From Acidovorax carolinensis (lineage in GTDB: Bacteria > Pseudomonadota > Gammaproteobacteria > Burkholderiales > Burkholderiaceae_C), in NCBI RefSeq assembly GCF_002157145.1, contig NZ_CP021361.1:3217001-3281000 (forward strand): a stretch of DNA of 64,000 bases, given 5' to 3'. Below the pieces are notes generated by a model, which saw only the letters and a program-made list of their open reading frames with translations, was not told the DNA's origin and made no database searches. Within the stretch, counting starts at the first letter, position 1, and the number at the start of each line of letters is the position of its first letter. Positions 9,357 to 22,089 of the stretch are shown here, piece by piece. Both the position numbers and the translations under genes were made by a program.

Positions 9357-10167
9357 TGTGCTGGTCGAACTCAAGGCGCTGCGCCTGCACGGCATGGCCG
9401 GTGCCTGGGCTGATCTGGTCGAGCAAGGCGGTGGCGATGGCGGCGGCCTGGGCATCGAGACCTCGCGCTGGCTGATCGAGCACCTGCTGCAGGCCGAGGG
9501 CACGGACCGGGCGATGCGCTCGATCAGCCACCAGATGCACGCGGCGAAGTTCCCGGTGCACCGGGACATGGCGGGCTTTGACTTCTCGGTCTCGCCGGTG
9601 GACCGAAAGCTCGTCACCACGCTGGCCGGCACTGCCTTTACCGACGAGGCGCACAACGTGGTGCTGGTGGGCGGCCCGGGCACGGGCAAGACCCATCTGG
9701 CCACTGCCATCGGCGTCTCGGGCATCACCCGCCATGGCAAGCGGGTGCGGTTCTACTCCACGGTCGATCTGGTTAACGCACTGGAGCAGGAGAAGGCGCA
9801 GGGCAAGGCCGGTCGCATCGCCACCAGCTTGCTGCGCATGGACCTGATCATCCTGGACGAGCTGGGTTATCTGCCGTTCAGCCAGGCCGGCGGGGCGCTG
9901 CTGTTCCACCTGCTGAGCAAGCTGTACGAACACACCAGCGTGATGATCACGACCAACCTGGACTTCGCCGAATGGTCCAGCGTGTTCGGCGACGCGAAGA
10001 TGACCACCGCGCTGCTGGACCGTCTCACGCACCACTGCCACATCGTGGAGACGGGCAACGAGTCGATCCGGTTCAGCCGCAGCACGGCCGCTGCGAAGAA
10101 GCGGATCAAGGCCCGGGAACAGGACCGAAAGAGTGCCTCAACGCAGGCTGAGCCCGACCCATTCTGA
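9346..10167 (+). CDS. istB: IS21-family helper ATPase IstB, 273 aa
   Basis: AAA+ ATPase that assembles on DNA and directs IstA to targets. Walker A is [13 protein letters not shown], Walker B is [12 protein letters not shown], and the motif [14 protein letters not shown] near the end is typical of IstB. ATG 9346 has GAAGGAG upstream and overlaps the last 11 bases of istA, the normal coupling in this family. The longer open frame from 9313 would add 11 residues before the ribosome binding site and is not needed. Confidence 0.95.
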   Translation: MKTDVLVELKALRLHGMAGAWADLVEQGGGDGGGLGIETSRWLIEHLLQAEGTDRAMRSISHQMHAAKFPVHRDMAGFDFSVSPVDRKLVTTLAGTAFTDEAHNVVLVGGPGTGKTHLATAIGVSGITRHGKRVRFYSTVDLVNALEQEKAQGKAGRIATSLLRMDLIILDELGYLPFSQAGGALLFHLLSKLYEHTSVMITTNLDFAEWSSVFGDAKMTTALLDRLTHHCHIVETGNESIRFSRSTAAAKKRIKAREQDRKSASTQAEPDPF

Positions 10168-10363
10168 GCAGGCACCGCGCAGGGCAAGCCGCTACGGGCT
10201 ACGCCCTTCGCGGCTTGCCCAGCGCCTTCAACACATCAGCAAGGAGATCAGCAAACCAGGATAGCACCTACACTTATCCACAGCCGACCCTTGAAACGTC
10301 GGCTTCCACCCCTGGCTCAATATTCAGTCGGCACGGTGGCTCAGATTTGGATCGGCGCCGACA

Positions 10364-10369
10364 GTGGTC
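10364..10369. repeat. Target-site duplication GTGGTC, right copy
   Basis: Follows the GCCGACA terminus of the IS21 element directly and equals the six bases at 7,689-7,694. Confidence 0.9.
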
Positions 10370-11710
10370 GGCATCGCGCAAAGCCTGCATGTATTTTTCT
10401 TGCGTGACATCTGCAAACACCGTGGCGAAATGGTCCGGATCGGGCGAAAACACCTGAATGACAAAGTCTTTTTTCAGCGGCTCGAAGCGATGCTCAATGT
10501 AGGTCGGCTTGCCTGAGCACACCACTTCGGCATAAATGTCCAGAAAAGGTGGCTCGGCAACTGCGTAGGCCTCTGTGGCCAGTTTTCCGGACACCGCGCG
10601 CCTGTCAAAACCCGTCTGCCGCTCGAAAGCCGGGTTCACGCCGACAATTTCATAGTTCACAGGACGCCCCCGTGCATCCTTCACCAGGCGATGCAAGGCC
10701 ACCCCTTCTGACATGGTCTCAAACAGCAGGCGGAACTTTCTTTCACTCTGTTCGATGGCCAGATGCGTTACGTCAGCCCGCAGCATGCTTCGACGAAGCA
10801 ACCAGCTGATGAGTATCGCAAGCAGCGAAATCAGGATTGCTGCCACGATCAATTGCCGCTGGTAGGCGCGTACCGTTGCAAGGCGCTCATCGACGCTGGG
10901 ACCAATCACCACCGTCACGCCGTATTGGGCAAGCCGGTGGTAGCTGGAGAGCCGGTCCACGCCGTCGACTTGCGCGCGCCGCCGAAAGCTGCCTTGCAAG
11001 GGCGCGCCCGGGTCGGCATAGGGCGAGGGCTTGATGACCTTGCCGATATATTTATCCTGCTCACTGGAGCGCACCATCACTTCTCCGGTGTCGCGGATCA
11101 TGCGCGCCGCGCCCCCATGGCCAAGCCCGGCACTTTGGTAGAAATTGACAAAGTAATCCGGATTCAAGGCGATCAGCACCACGCCCGCAAACTGGCCATC
11201 CTTCAGGATGGGGCGACTCAAGTGGATGGACCACATGCTCGAAACCCGACCCTTGACCGGGCGCCCCACAAACAGCAGGTCCTGGTTGCCGTTCTGGTGC
11301 GCGGTAAAAAACCCCCTGTCACCCGCATAGGTCGGCTGCGACGCGGATATGGGCGTGCTGTACGTCACCATGCCCTGGGCATCCACAATGGCGGTCTGCA
11401 GCACCGCCTTTGCCAGCAATTCCTGATGCGGCGCGATTACCTGGGAAATCACTTCCGGCGGACTGTCGGAGTAACTCCTGAGCTCTTTGAGAGCCAAATC
11501 GACGGTACGAAAAGTAATGTCGGCATGGGTTGCGAAAAGCAACGCCAATGCGGCGGTTTCACGACGCACATCCTCCAGGCCCTGCTGCTCGGACTGGCGA
11601 TTGATCCAGACGACACTGGCCCACAGCGTGCCAAGGCACAGCGCCAAGAAGAGATAAAACCTTTGGACCAGCCTTCGTCGCGCTGCGCTTGCATCTTCCA
11701 ATTTATCCAT
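10364..11710 (-). pseudogene. 5' fragment (PDC sensor-PAS) of the split diguanylate cyclase
   Basis: Encodes the N-terminal two thirds of a membrane-bound cyclase. A transmembrane helix (FYLFLALCLGTLWASVVWI) is followed by a periplasmic double-PAS/Cache sensor region, a second transmembrane helix (LIVAAILISLLAILISWLL), and a PAS domain (RKFRLLFETMSEGVALH). The sense ends at MQALRDADH, where the IS begins; the present frame then runs into IS sequence and stops at 10,274. Start uncertain: ATG 11710 or ATG 11749; neither has a strong ribosome binding site. The GGDEF half is at 7,101-7,694. Confidence 0.88.
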
Positions 11711-11962
11711 GGCCTGGTTTTGGTATTGGTCAGTTTTGAGGCCTGCCATGGGATCGGCGCACCCGAAAGCAGTAACAAATGTACATGTGGGCGCAAGCGC
11801 GCAGACGGCTCCGCCGCCGCATGTCGGCGTGCCGGTTGCAACGGCCACCACCACAGGGGCGCGAAATCGTGATCATGCAGTCATGGACTGGTTGTGCCGC
11901 ATCGCAACGCGCCACCATACCAGCCGCCCGCTGGATGCTCGCTGGAGGCAGCATCCTCAGAA

Positions 11963-12002
11963 TGCAAAAAAGGTTTGCTGCTAAATAAATAGCAGCAAAC
12001 CC
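11963..12002 (-). terminator. Rho-independent terminator of tRNA-Ser(CGA)
   Basis: A perfect 11-bp stem, GGTTTGCTGCT with AGCAGCAAACC, and an 8-base loop at 11,972-12,002. On the minus strand it is followed by six T residues (11,966-11,971). It lies ten bases beyond the tRNA 3' end. Confidence 0.92.
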
Positions 12003-12011
12003 TTGTGCATA

Positions 12012-12102
<91 letters not shown>

Positions 12103-12135
12103 TGTGTGTCGAAGCCTGCGAGTATAGCAAGGTTT

Positions 12136-13461
<1,326 letters not shown>

Positions 13462-13484
13462 TTAAAGGGGTGGTCGGTATCGGC

Positions 13485-14426
13485 TCAGGCGGGGCTTGCG
13501 GGGTCAAAATTGGCGCCGCACAGGATCAGCGCCACCGTCTCTTGCGGCTCGGGCCGGTAGGCGCCGGTTTGCAGCGCGGCCAGGCCCAGGGCGGCGGCAG
13601 GCTCCACTGCCAACTTGAGTTCCTTCCACAGCCACAGCTGGGCTGCGCGGATGGCGCCGTCGGGCAGCAGCAGCGCGTCGTGCACATGGCGCTGGCTCAC
13701 CTCCCAGCCAATGGCGCCGATGCGGCGCGCGCCCAGCGAATCGGCGGCCACGCCGCCCACCTCCACATCCACCGGCTGGCCAGCAGCGCGCGCGGCATGC
13801 AAGGTGGGGGCGCTCTCGGGCTCCAGCGCGACGACCTGGGCGCGGCTCTCTACCCACGCGGCCACGCCCCCAATCAGGCCGCCGCCGCCCACGCTGACCA
13901 GCAACGTGTCGGGCAGACGGCCGCCCTGCTCTTCCATTTCCTGTGCCAGGGTGCCCGCGCCAGCCACCACTTCGGGCTGGTCGTAGGCGTGGGCCTGCAG
14001 CGCGCCGGTGGCCTGCTGGCGGGCCACGCAGGCTTCAAACGCCTCGGAATACGCTGCACCGGTGACGACCACCTCGGCGCCCAGCGCCCGCAGGCGCGCG
14101 CGCTTGGCCTCGGGCGAGACTTCGGGCACAAACACCTCGCAGCGCACGCCCAGGGCCTTGGCGGCAGCGGCTACGGCAATGCCGGCGTTGCCGCCCGAGG
14201 CGATGATCACGCCACTCTCGGGCACCGGGTTGGCCAGCAGGCGGTACAGCATGCCTCGCGCCTTGAAGCTGCCGCCCACCTGCAGGTGTTCCAGCTTCAA
14301 CCAGACTTCGCCACAGTCCACGCCCACGGACCGGCCGGACACCCGCATCAGCGGCGTGGTGCGCAGAAAGTCGGGCTGGGTGGCCAGTTGGCGGCGGGCG
14401 GCGGCGATGGCGGCGCGGTTGATCAT
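13485..14426 (-). CDS. Threonine/serine dehydratase (PLP-dependent), 313 aa
   Basis: Fold-type II PLP enzyme that deaminates threonine or serine to the keto acid. The lysine that binds PLP lies in GGSFKARGM, followed by the phosphate/substrate loop ASGGNAGIAVA and the glycine-rich VSVGGGGLIGGV. No ACT regulatory domain is present, so it is the short catabolic type, not full IlvA. I chose ATG 14426 (MINRAAIAAARRQL); the open frame extends 112 codons farther but without family sequence. The CBS-domain gene diverges from it. Confidence 0.87.
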   Translation of the reverse strand: MINRAAIAAARRQLATQPDFLRTTPLMRVSGRSVGVDCGEVWLKLEHLQVGGSFKARGMLYRLLANPVPESGVIIASGGNAGIAVAAAAKALGVRCEVFVPEVSPEAKRARLRALGAEVVVTGAAYSEAFEACVARQQATGALQAHAYDQPEVVAGAGTLAQEMEEQGGRLPDTLLVSVGGGGLIGGVAAWVESRAQVVALEPESAPTLHAARAAGQPVDVEVGGVAADSLGARRIGAIGWEVSQRHVHDALLLPDGAIRAAQLWLWKELKLAVEPAAALGLAALQTGAYRPEPQETVALILCGANFDPASPA

Positions 14427-14577
14427 GCAGGCGAGTCCGGGTGGGCAAAAAGGGCAGTGTAGAGGCCGCGCCGGGCCGCGTGGCGCAACCGGCCCATGCA
14501 GGCGAACCTGCAGTGCGTGGCCGAACCTGCCGATAACATCGGTCATACGGGCTGCACGCGGCCTGCAGGAGGCAAGC

Positions 14578-15276
14578 ATGTTCTTTGTATTCGGCCCGTC
14601 GGGGCAGATGTACCGGGGCGGGCCAGAAAATCTGGCGCACATCGCAGCGGTGCGGCGGGTGGCGCGGCCCCAGGCGCTGCGCACCCGCGGCGCTGAGGTG
14701 GATGGCACGCTTTCGCCGCCTGCACCAGCGCCCATGCCGCAATCGGCAGCCGCCCGCGTCAACCTGCGCGCACAGGGCGCGGTCAGCGCCTATTCGCAAG
14801 CCGGGCAAGGCCCCCAGCTGGCACGCCAGCCCCTGACCGAGGTGCGTGATGTGATGACCACCAACGCCCTCAGCGTGGCCCCCGGTATGCGCGTGAACGA
14901 TGCGTGGCAAATCCTGGCCGAGCGCCAGGTGGCACAGGCCCCGGTGGTGGATGCGCTGGGCCGCGTGATCGGGCTGCTGCTGCGGGCCGACATGGCGCCG
15001 CTCGATCTGCTGCCCGAGCCCGGCGCCGTGAAAAAGGCCATTGATCTGGCGCGCCGCCCGGTCTCCGAAGTGATGGTGAGCCCCGTGCCCACGGTGGCGG
15101 CCGATACCGAGTTGCGCCGCGTGGCCGCCGTGCTGCTCGACACCGGGCTGCCGGGCCTGCCGGTGACCGACGAAGCCGGCGTGCTGTCAGGCTTCATCGC
15201 GCGCACCGACATCTTGCGGGCCGTGGCGGCCGACCCGCCGCTGGATTTGTGGAGCGGGCCCGCGGTGTCGCTGTAG
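14578..15276 (+). CDS. CBS-domain pair protein, 232 aa
   Basis: ATG 14578 follows the strong site CAGGAGG at 14,566-14,572. The first 80 residues are Pro/Ala-rich and probably disordered. Two CBS domains follow, about residues 90-145 (VRDVMTTNALSVAPGMRV) and 160-225 (VSEVMVSPVPTVAADTEL, ending GFIARTDILRAVA). Such Bateman modules bind adenine nucleotides and usually regulate a partner; the partner is not evident here. Cytoplasmic. It is divergent from the dehydratase over a 151-bp gap. Confidence 0.85.
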   Translation: MFFVFGPSGQMYRGGPENLAHIAAVRRVARPQALRTRGAEVDGTLSPPAPAPMPQSAAARVNLRAQGAVSAYSQAGQGPQLARQPLTEVRDVMTTNALSVAPGMRVNDAWQILAERQVAQAPVVDALGRVIGLLLRADMAPLDLLPEPGAVKKAIDLARRPVSEVMVSPVPTVAADTELRRVAAVLLDTGLPGLPVTDEAGVLSGFIARTDILRAVAADPPLDLWSGPAVSL

Positions 15277-15300
15277 CGTTCGCCCGGCAGAAATTTGAAC

Positions 15301-15319
15301 CAAATTAGCCTCTAGCCCT
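15301..15319. repeat. Dispersed comamonad intergenic repeat, copy 2, left half
   Basis: AAATTAGCCTCTAGCCCTT corresponds to the left half of the repeat at 19,690 and, reversed, at 61-112. The right half is found beyond the IS30 remnant at 16,145, so the remnant splits one repeat copy. Confidence 0.55.
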
Positions 15320-16105
15320 TTGTTCAAGATCGTTCGCGACTATCTGCTCCGGCACTGGTCTCCCCAGCAAATCGCTGGGCAGTTGAAGAAACTGCACCCT
15401 GACAACAAGCGCAAACAAGTGTCCCACGAGAGCATCTACACCTGCATCTACGCCCAGCCCCGCGGAGAGCTCAAGAAGGAGCTGGTGGCCTGCTTGCGCA
15501 TGGCCCGCGCCAAGCGCTGGCCGCGCTCCAAAGGCGAGGATCGGCGTGGGCAAATCACCGACCTGCTGAGCATCCATGTGCGCCCACCCGAGATTGAGGA
15601 TCGTCAGTTGCCCGGGCACTGGGAGGGCGACCTCATCAAGGGCAAAGGCAATGCCAGTGCCATTGGCACGCTGGTCGAGCGCACGACCCGCCTGGTGGTG
15701 CTGGTCAAGCTGCCGCACCCCAACCCGGCGACAGCGGCACATGTACTGCAGGCCTTCAGCGACAAGCTCAATGGCATTGCCAGCCCGATGCGCCAGAGCC
15801 TGACCTATGACCGTGGCAGTGAGATGGCAGAGCATGCCAAGCTCACCGAGAACACGGGCATGAAGGTGTACTTCTGTGACCCCTACAGCCCCTGGCAGCG
15901 GGGCTCCAACGAAAACACCAATGGATTGCTGCGGCAGTACTTCCCCAAGGGGACTGATCTGAGCGGCTATAGCCAGCAGTATCTGGATGCCGTAGCCGAT
16001 GAGCTCAATGGGCGCCCCAGGATGACTCTGGGGTGGAGCAAGCCCATTGAGGTTTATGCCGAACATTTGGCCCGGCTGACACAACAGCCTGATTCAGTGC
16101 ATTAA
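15320..16105 (+). pseudogene. IS30-family transposase, N-terminally truncated
   Basis: Translates to 261 residues of an IS30 transposase from the end of its DNA-binding part (WSPQQIAGQLKK) through the DDE core: PGHWEGDLIKGKG with the first Asp, LTYDRGSEMAEH with the second, and YSPWQRGSNENTNGLLRQYFPKG with the Glu. Family members are about 320-340 residues with an N-terminal HTH that is missing here. There is no ATG or ribosome binding site; the frame simply opens at the junction with host repeat sequence. So the left end and terminal repeat were deleted. Catalytic residues remain but expression is doubtful. Confidence 0.88.
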
Positions 16106-16144
16106 TGAATATTTGTTGCACTTGGACTTGAATCCGCCCACACC
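16106..16144. other. Right terminal region of the IS30 remnant
   Basis: After the transposase stop come about 40 bases (TTTGTTGCACTTGGACTTGA and on) that look like the outer end of an IS30 element before host repeat sequence resumes at about 16,145. The matching left end is absent, so the exact boundary is inferred. Confidence 0.4.
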
Positions 16145-16178
16145 CATCAAGCGCTAGCAGCTATCGATTCAGTAGCTC
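16145..16178. repeat. Dispersed comamonad intergenic repeat, copy 2, right half
   Basis: CATCAAGCGCTAGCAGCTAT followed by CGATTCAGTAGC; the core GCGCTAGCAGCTAT is shared with 19,719-19,731 and resembles the reverse of 61-112. It completes the left half at 15,301-15,319. Confidence 0.6.
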
Positions 16179-16189
16179 CGCAATACGGC

Positions 16190-17185
16190 TCAATGCCCCG
16201 CTGGCCCCGTCTCGGGCAGGTGCTCGGAAATTTCGAGACCCGTGGCCGCGTCGATCTTGAGGCCTTTGGGCAGCGGGAACTTGATGGTTTCCTCGATGCC
16301 GTGCATCTTGCGCACCGACACCGCGCCCAGCGCCTTGATGCGCTCGATCACCTGTTGCACCAGAATTTCGGGCGCCGAGGCGCCAGCCGTGAGGCCCACG
16401 CGGGCGATGCCGTCAAACCATTCGTGGCGCAGCTCGTCCGCACTGTCCACCATGTACGCCGTGGTGCCCAGGCGGGCCGCCAGCTCGCGCAGCCGGTTGC
16501 TGTTGGAGCTGGTGGGGCTGCCCACCACGATCACCACGTCCACCTGCGGGCTGAGCAGCTTGACAGCGTCCTGCCGGTTTTGCGTGGCATAGCAGATGTC
16601 CTGCTGCTTGGGCTCGCGCACCGTGGGAAAGCGCGCGCGCACGGCGGCGGTGATCTGGGCCGCGTCGTCCACGCTCAGCGTGGTTTGCGTCACCACCGCC
16701 AGCTTTTCGGTCTGCGCGGGCTGCACGCGGGCCACATCGGCCACGTCTTCCACCAGGTGGATGCCATGGTCGAGCTGGCCCATGGTGCCTTCCACCTCGG
16801 GATGGCCCTTGTGGCCAATCATGATGAACTCGTAGCCCTCTTTGGCGAGCTTGGCCACCTCGACATGCACCTTGGTCACCAGCGGGCAGGTGGCGTCAAA
16901 AATGCTGAAGCCGCGCACCTGGGCCTCTTGCTGCACCGCGCGGCTCACGCCATGGGCGCTGAACACCAGCGTGGCGCCGGGCGGCACGTCGGAGAGCTCT
17001 TCGATGAAGATCGCTCCCTTGGCCTTGAGGTCGTTGACCACGTAGGTGTTGTGCACGATTTCATGGCGCACGTAGATCGGGCGGCCGAATTTTTGTAGCG
17101 CACGCTCGACGATTTCGATGGCGCGGTCCACGCCAGCGCAAAAGCCGCGTGGCTCTGCCAGCAATATTTCTTGCGGTTTCTGCAT
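16190..17185 (-). CDS. ispH: 4-hydroxy-3-methylbut-2-enyl diphosphate reductase, 331 aa
   Basis: Last enzyme of the MEP isoprenoid pathway; a 4Fe-4S protein that makes IPP and DMAPP from HMBPP. Conserved cluster ligands appear as [25 protein letters not shown] and [12 protein letters not shown]. The substrate-binding residues include HEIVHN, SAHGVS and [11 protein letters not shown]. The length is typical. It starts 3 bases after the stop of fkpB, so the two form an operon, an arrangement common in proteobacteria. Confidence 0.97.
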   Translation of the reverse strand: MQKPQEILLAEPRGFCAGVDRAIEIVERALQKFGRPIYVRHEIVHNTYVVNDLKAKGAIFIEELSDVPPGATLVFSAHGVSRAVQQEAQVRGFSIFDATCPLVTKVHVEVAKLAKEGYEFIMIGHKGHPEVEGTMGQLDHGIHLVEDVADVARVQPAQTEKLAVVTQTTLSVDDAAQITAAVRARFPTVREPKQQDICYATQNRQDAVKLLSPQVDVVIVVGSPTSSNSNRLRELAARLGTTAYMVDSADELRHEWFDGIARVGLTAGASAPEILVQQVIERIKALGAVSVRKMHGIEETIKFPLPKGLKIDAATGLEISEHLPETGPAGH

Positions 17186-17188
17186 GGC

Positions 17189-17653
17189 TCAGAGCACGCC
17201 GATGATCTGCACTTCAAACGTCACCGGCTGGCCCGCCAGCGGGTGATTGAAGTCGAACAGCACGGCACCATCGTCGCGCACCTGCATCACAGCGCCCGCG
17301 TAGCTGCCCTGCCCGTCGGGCGTGGGGAACTGCACCACATCGCCCACGTTGTATTTCTCGTCAGGATCGCCCAGCTCGTTCAACAGCTTGCGCGCCACCC
17401 ATTGCTGCATGTCGGCATTGCGCTCGCCAAAGGCCTCGCCAGCGGCCAGCTCGAACGTGGCGTGCGTGCCCTCGGGCAGGCCCAGCAGGCGCTGCTCCAT
17501 GGCGGGCGACAGCTCGCCCGTGCCCAGCGACAAGGTGGCGGGTTTGTCCTCAAAAGTGTTGATCACATTCCCTGCCGGACCGGCCAGGCGGTAGTGCAGC
17601 GTGAGGAAAGAGCCGGACTGGACGGAGGGAAGGGAGGCAGCGGTAGAGGTCAT
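17189..17653 (-). CDS. fkpB: FKBP-type peptidyl-prolyl isomerase (FkpB/SlpA-like), 154 aa
   Basis: Cytoplasmic prolyl isomerase of the SlyD/SlpA type. The N-terminal FKBP half contains GSFLTLHYRLAG and VINTFEDKPATLSLGTGEL, the inserted-flap region is LPEGTHATFELAAGEAFG, and the C-terminus has VLFDFNHPLAGQPVTFEVQI, the SlyD-type signature. I chose ATG 17653 (MTSTAASLPSVQSG); the open frame continues upstream only because the inverted-repeat element there is open. The element begins 12 bases before this start, so it supplies the leader or promoter region. Probably an operon with ispH. Confidence 0.9.
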   Translation of the reverse strand: MTSTAASLPSVQSGSFLTLHYRLAGPAGNVINTFEDKPATLSLGTGELSPAMEQRLLGLPEGTHATFELAAGEAFGERNADMQQWVARKLLNELGDPDEKYNVGDVVQFPTPDGQGSYAGAVMQVRDDGAVLFDFNHPLAGQPVTFEVQIIGVL

Positions 17654-17664
17654 GAAAGTCCAAA

Positions 17665-17931
17665 AGAGCGTGTTTTGCACTTTTACGTGCCCACGAAAGT
17701 CGGGAAAAGGCCCGGCCACCAGGCGCAGTAAGCGCCGCGGTATCAATACCGCAAGCGGTTTGCAACAACGTGGCCGGGCCTTTTCCCGGCTTTCCCAGAG
17801 GGTTGGACCCAAAGGCCAGCACTCGCGGCGTTGCAGCCCTTGCCAAGGCCCCGGCCTTGGCAACGGTCCGCGCCTTGCGATCACTAGCCTTTGGATCCAA
17901 CGTGGGTACGTAAAAGTGCAAAACACGCTCT
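17665..17931. mobile_element. MITE-like folded repeat element, 267 bp with 31-bp inverted termini
   Basis: The termini 17,665-17,695 and 17,901-17,931 are inverted repeats with one mismatch in 31 (they begin AGAGCGTGTTTTGCAC). The flanks are AAA on both sides, a possible 3-bp duplication. Inside are two large arms. Arm A is a perfect 19-bp stem (17,701-17,719 with 17,770-17,788) enclosing two small hairpins. Arm B pairs 17,803-17,820 with 17,884-17,901 and encloses an 11-bp hairpin (17,840-17,863). No transposase is encoded; this looks like a non-autonomous element that sits directly before fkpB. Confidence 0.8.
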
Positions 17932-18009
17932 AAACTGGGCTGCATTGTAGAAAACCGGGCAAAGCCCTACGCCCGTCGCCCCTTGGCGGGCGCACTACCC
18001 CCCAGCGCC

Positions 18010-18723
18010 ATGCCCCTCAAAGACCTGCCCTCCGATGCCCAGCCCCGCGAAAAACTGCTGGCACGCGGCCCTGCGGCGCTGGCCGATGCCGAGCTGCTGG
18101 CCATCTTGCTGCGCACCGGCATCGTAGGCAAGGGCGTGCTGCAGATGGCGCAGGAGCTGCTCGATCCACCCGCGGTGGACGCCGCCACCGGCCAGCTCGG
18201 CGGTGGCTTTGGCGGCATTGCCGGGCTGCTGCACACCAGCGCCGCCGACCTGGAACGCATCAAGGGCCTGGGCCCGGCCAAGCGCGCCGAGCTGGTGGCC
18301 GTGCTCGAACTGGCCCGCCGCGCCCTGGCGCAGCAACTGCGCGAGCGCGAGGTGTTTGACTCGCCCGACGCCGTCAGGCACTACCTGCAGCTGCACCTGG
18401 CGGCCAAGGGCCACGAGGTGTTTGCCGTGCTGTTTCTCGACAGCCAGAACCGCCTGCTGGCCATGGAAGAGCTCTTCAGGGGCACCCTCACACAGACCAG
18501 CGTTTACCCACGCGAAGTGGTGCTGCGCGCCCTGCACCACCAGGCCGCGGCGGTGGTGCTGGCGCACAACCACCCCAGCGGCAGCGTGCAGCCCAGCCGG
18601 GCCGACGAAGCGCTTACCCAAACCCTCAAGACCACGCTGGCGCTGGTGGATGTGCGCGTGCTCGACCATGTCATCGTGGCGCCAGGCCAGGCCTTGTCGA
18701 TGGCCGAGAAAGGCCTGGTGTGA
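18010..18723 (+). CDS. radC: RadC-family JAB-domain protein, 237 aa
   Basis: N-terminal helix-hairpin-helix region ([34 protein letters not shown]) followed by a JAB/MPN domain with the metal-binding motif [14 protein letters not shown]. RadC proteins are widespread; a role in DNA repair is historical and their activity is unproven. I chose ATG 18010 ([16 protein letters not shown]), the usual RadC N-terminus; the frame opens at a TTG nine codons earlier. The stop overlaps the next start by one base (TGATG), so the Smr-domain gene is coupled to it. Confidence 0.9.
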   Translation: MPLKDLPSDAQPREKLLARGPAALADAELLAILLRTGIVGKGVLQMAQELLDPPAVDAATGQLGGGFGGIAGLLHTSAADLERIKGLGPAKRAELVAVLELARRALAQQLREREVFDSPDAVRHYLQLHLAAKGHEVFAVLFLDSQNRLLAMEELFRGTLTQTSVYPREVVLRALHHQAAAVVLAHNHPSGSVQPSRADEALTQTLKTTLALVDVRVLDHVIVAPGQALSMAEKGLV

Positions 18724-19688
18724 TGCCGTCCAGGCCTGCAGCGCCCCCCGGCCCCGCGGACGCAGAACGCCCGGGCGCCCTGGCCGCAGCGCTGGAGCGC
18801 GCCGCGGCGCGGGCCAGGCCCAGTGCCGCAGCAGCCGCACAGCCGCCCGCACCTGCGCACGAGGGCGAAGCGAATGCGCCACGCGCGGTGCGCCGTGCAG
18901 CCACTGCAACCGCTGCAGCACGGCGGGCCAACGCCAACCAGGTGCGCCCATCGGCCCCGCCGCCCGCTGCCGACACGCCCCGGCCCGCCGGGCAAGCCAA
19001 AACCCGCCGCAACGCCCCGGCACCACGCCGCGCCAGCCTGCGCATCCATGACCTGCACGACCTGGCCTCCGTGGCCCGCCAGTTGCGCGAAGAGCACGAA
19101 CGCGCCGAGGCGCAGGCCAAAGCACAGCGCGAGGCCGCGGCCCGGCTGGAAGCCGAGCGCCACCTGTTCAGCCGCAGCGTGGGGCCGGTGACCTCATTGC
19201 GCAACCCCAACCTCGCGCGCCTGCGGCACCGCCAGCCACCGCCGCTGCCCGTGCAGCACTGGCTGGACGAAGAACGCGTGCTGCTCGAATCCATCAGCGA
19301 CGACTTCGATGTAAGCACCCTGCTCGACACCGACGACCAGCTCAGCTATCGCCGCCCCGGCATCGGCGTGGAAGTGACGCGCCGCCTGCGCGCCGGCCAC
19401 TGGAGCATCCAGCGCCAGCTCGACCTGCACGGCCTGCGCGTGGACGAGGCCCGCGAGGCCCTGGGCCAGTTCATCCGCCACACCCACAAGATTGGCCTGC
19501 GCTGCGTGCGCGTGGTGCATGGCAAAGGCTTGGGCTCGCCGGGCAAAAGCCCCGTGCTCAAAAGCCGCGTGCAGCGCTGGCTGGTGCAAAAAAACGAGGT
19601 GCTGGCCTTTGTGCAGGCACGGCCCATGGACGGTGGCGCGGGGGCACTGGTGGTGCTGCTCAAGCCCGCGAACCACAGAAATACATAG
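18723..19688 (+). CDS. Smr-domain protein, 321 aa
   Basis: The C-terminal 85 residues form an Smr (small MutS-related) domain, a predicted nuclease or nucleic-acid binding fold: LDLHGLRVDEAREALGQF, VRVVHGKGLGSPGKSPVLK, and the end GGAGALVVLLK. The first 110 residues are Ala/Pro/Arg-rich low complexity, followed by a helical segment (LHDLASVARQLREEHERAE). This resembles the stand-alone SmrA/YdaL type. Overlaps the radC stop by one base; ATG 18723 or the GTG just before could be the start. Confidence 0.87.
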   Translation: MPSRPAAPPGPADAERPGALAAALERAAARARPSAAAAAQPPAPAHEGEANAPRAVRRAATATAAARRANANQVRPSAPPPAADTPRPAGQAKTRRNAPAPRRASLRIHDLHDLASVARQLREEHERAEAQAKAQREAAARLEAERHLFSRSVGPVTSLRNPNLARLRHRQPPPLPVQHWLDEERVLLESISDDFDVSTLLDTDDQLSYRRPGIGVEVTRRLRAGHWSIQRQLDLHGLRVDEAREALGQFIRHTHKIGLRCVRVVHGKGLGSPGKSPVLKSRVQRWLVQKNEVLAFVQARPMDGGAGALVVLLKPANHRNT

Positions 19689-19689
19689 A

Positions 19690-19746
19690 AAAAGGCTGCC
19701 AGCGCATGCTGGATAATCGCTAGCAGCTATTTAATTTATAGCAAAA
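19690..19746. repeat. Dispersed comamonad intergenic repeat, copy 3
   Basis: AAAGGCTGCCAGCGCATGCT, then GGATAATCGCTAGCAGCTAT, then TTAATTTATAGC. The same order of blocks (GGC-TCC/GCC-AGCGC, short spacer, GCTAGCAGCTAT, AT-rich TATAGC) is seen in copies 1 and 2. Confidence 0.65.
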
Positions 19747-19810
19747 ACCTGCTACTGCACCCGAAAGCGGGCTACTTGCCTGCGCTTCCGGCCGCAGTGG
19801 CTGGGCCAGG

Positions 19811-21871
<2,061 letters not shown>

Positions 21872-22089
21872 GAAAAAACCCAAAGGTTGAGGAAGAGGCT
21901 GAGTCTGTGGATGGCATTTGACAGGGATGTGACGTGAACGCGCCCGCCCCGCGCTGGTCGCTGGCACCCGCCACGGCACCCAGGGTGATACTGTGCAAGG
22001 CAGCCACGCATCGCTTTGGCGCCCGAGTCCATTCGTCGCCTATGCTGTGCACACAAGCCAACTTCTTCAGCCCAAAAAAAATACGCACC

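Larger units (their letters stand above)
7695..10363 (+). mobile_element. Complete IS21-family insertion sequence (2,669 bp)
   Basis: The left end begins TGTTGGCGCCGACCGAAAAC and the right end, read inward, begins TGTCGGCGCCGATCCAAATC. Both continue into CTGAGCCAC, and CTGAGCC/TTGAGCC motifs recur further inside, the multiple terminal repeats typical of IS21. It carries istA and istB in the usual overlapping order. Flanking GTGGTC duplications mark a clean insertion into a diguanylate cyclase gene. Confidence 0.93.

Noticed and set aside
16106..16190. Complete IS30 element
   Set aside because: Only a right end can be suspected; the left terminal repeat and the N-terminal 60-80 codons of the transposase are missing.
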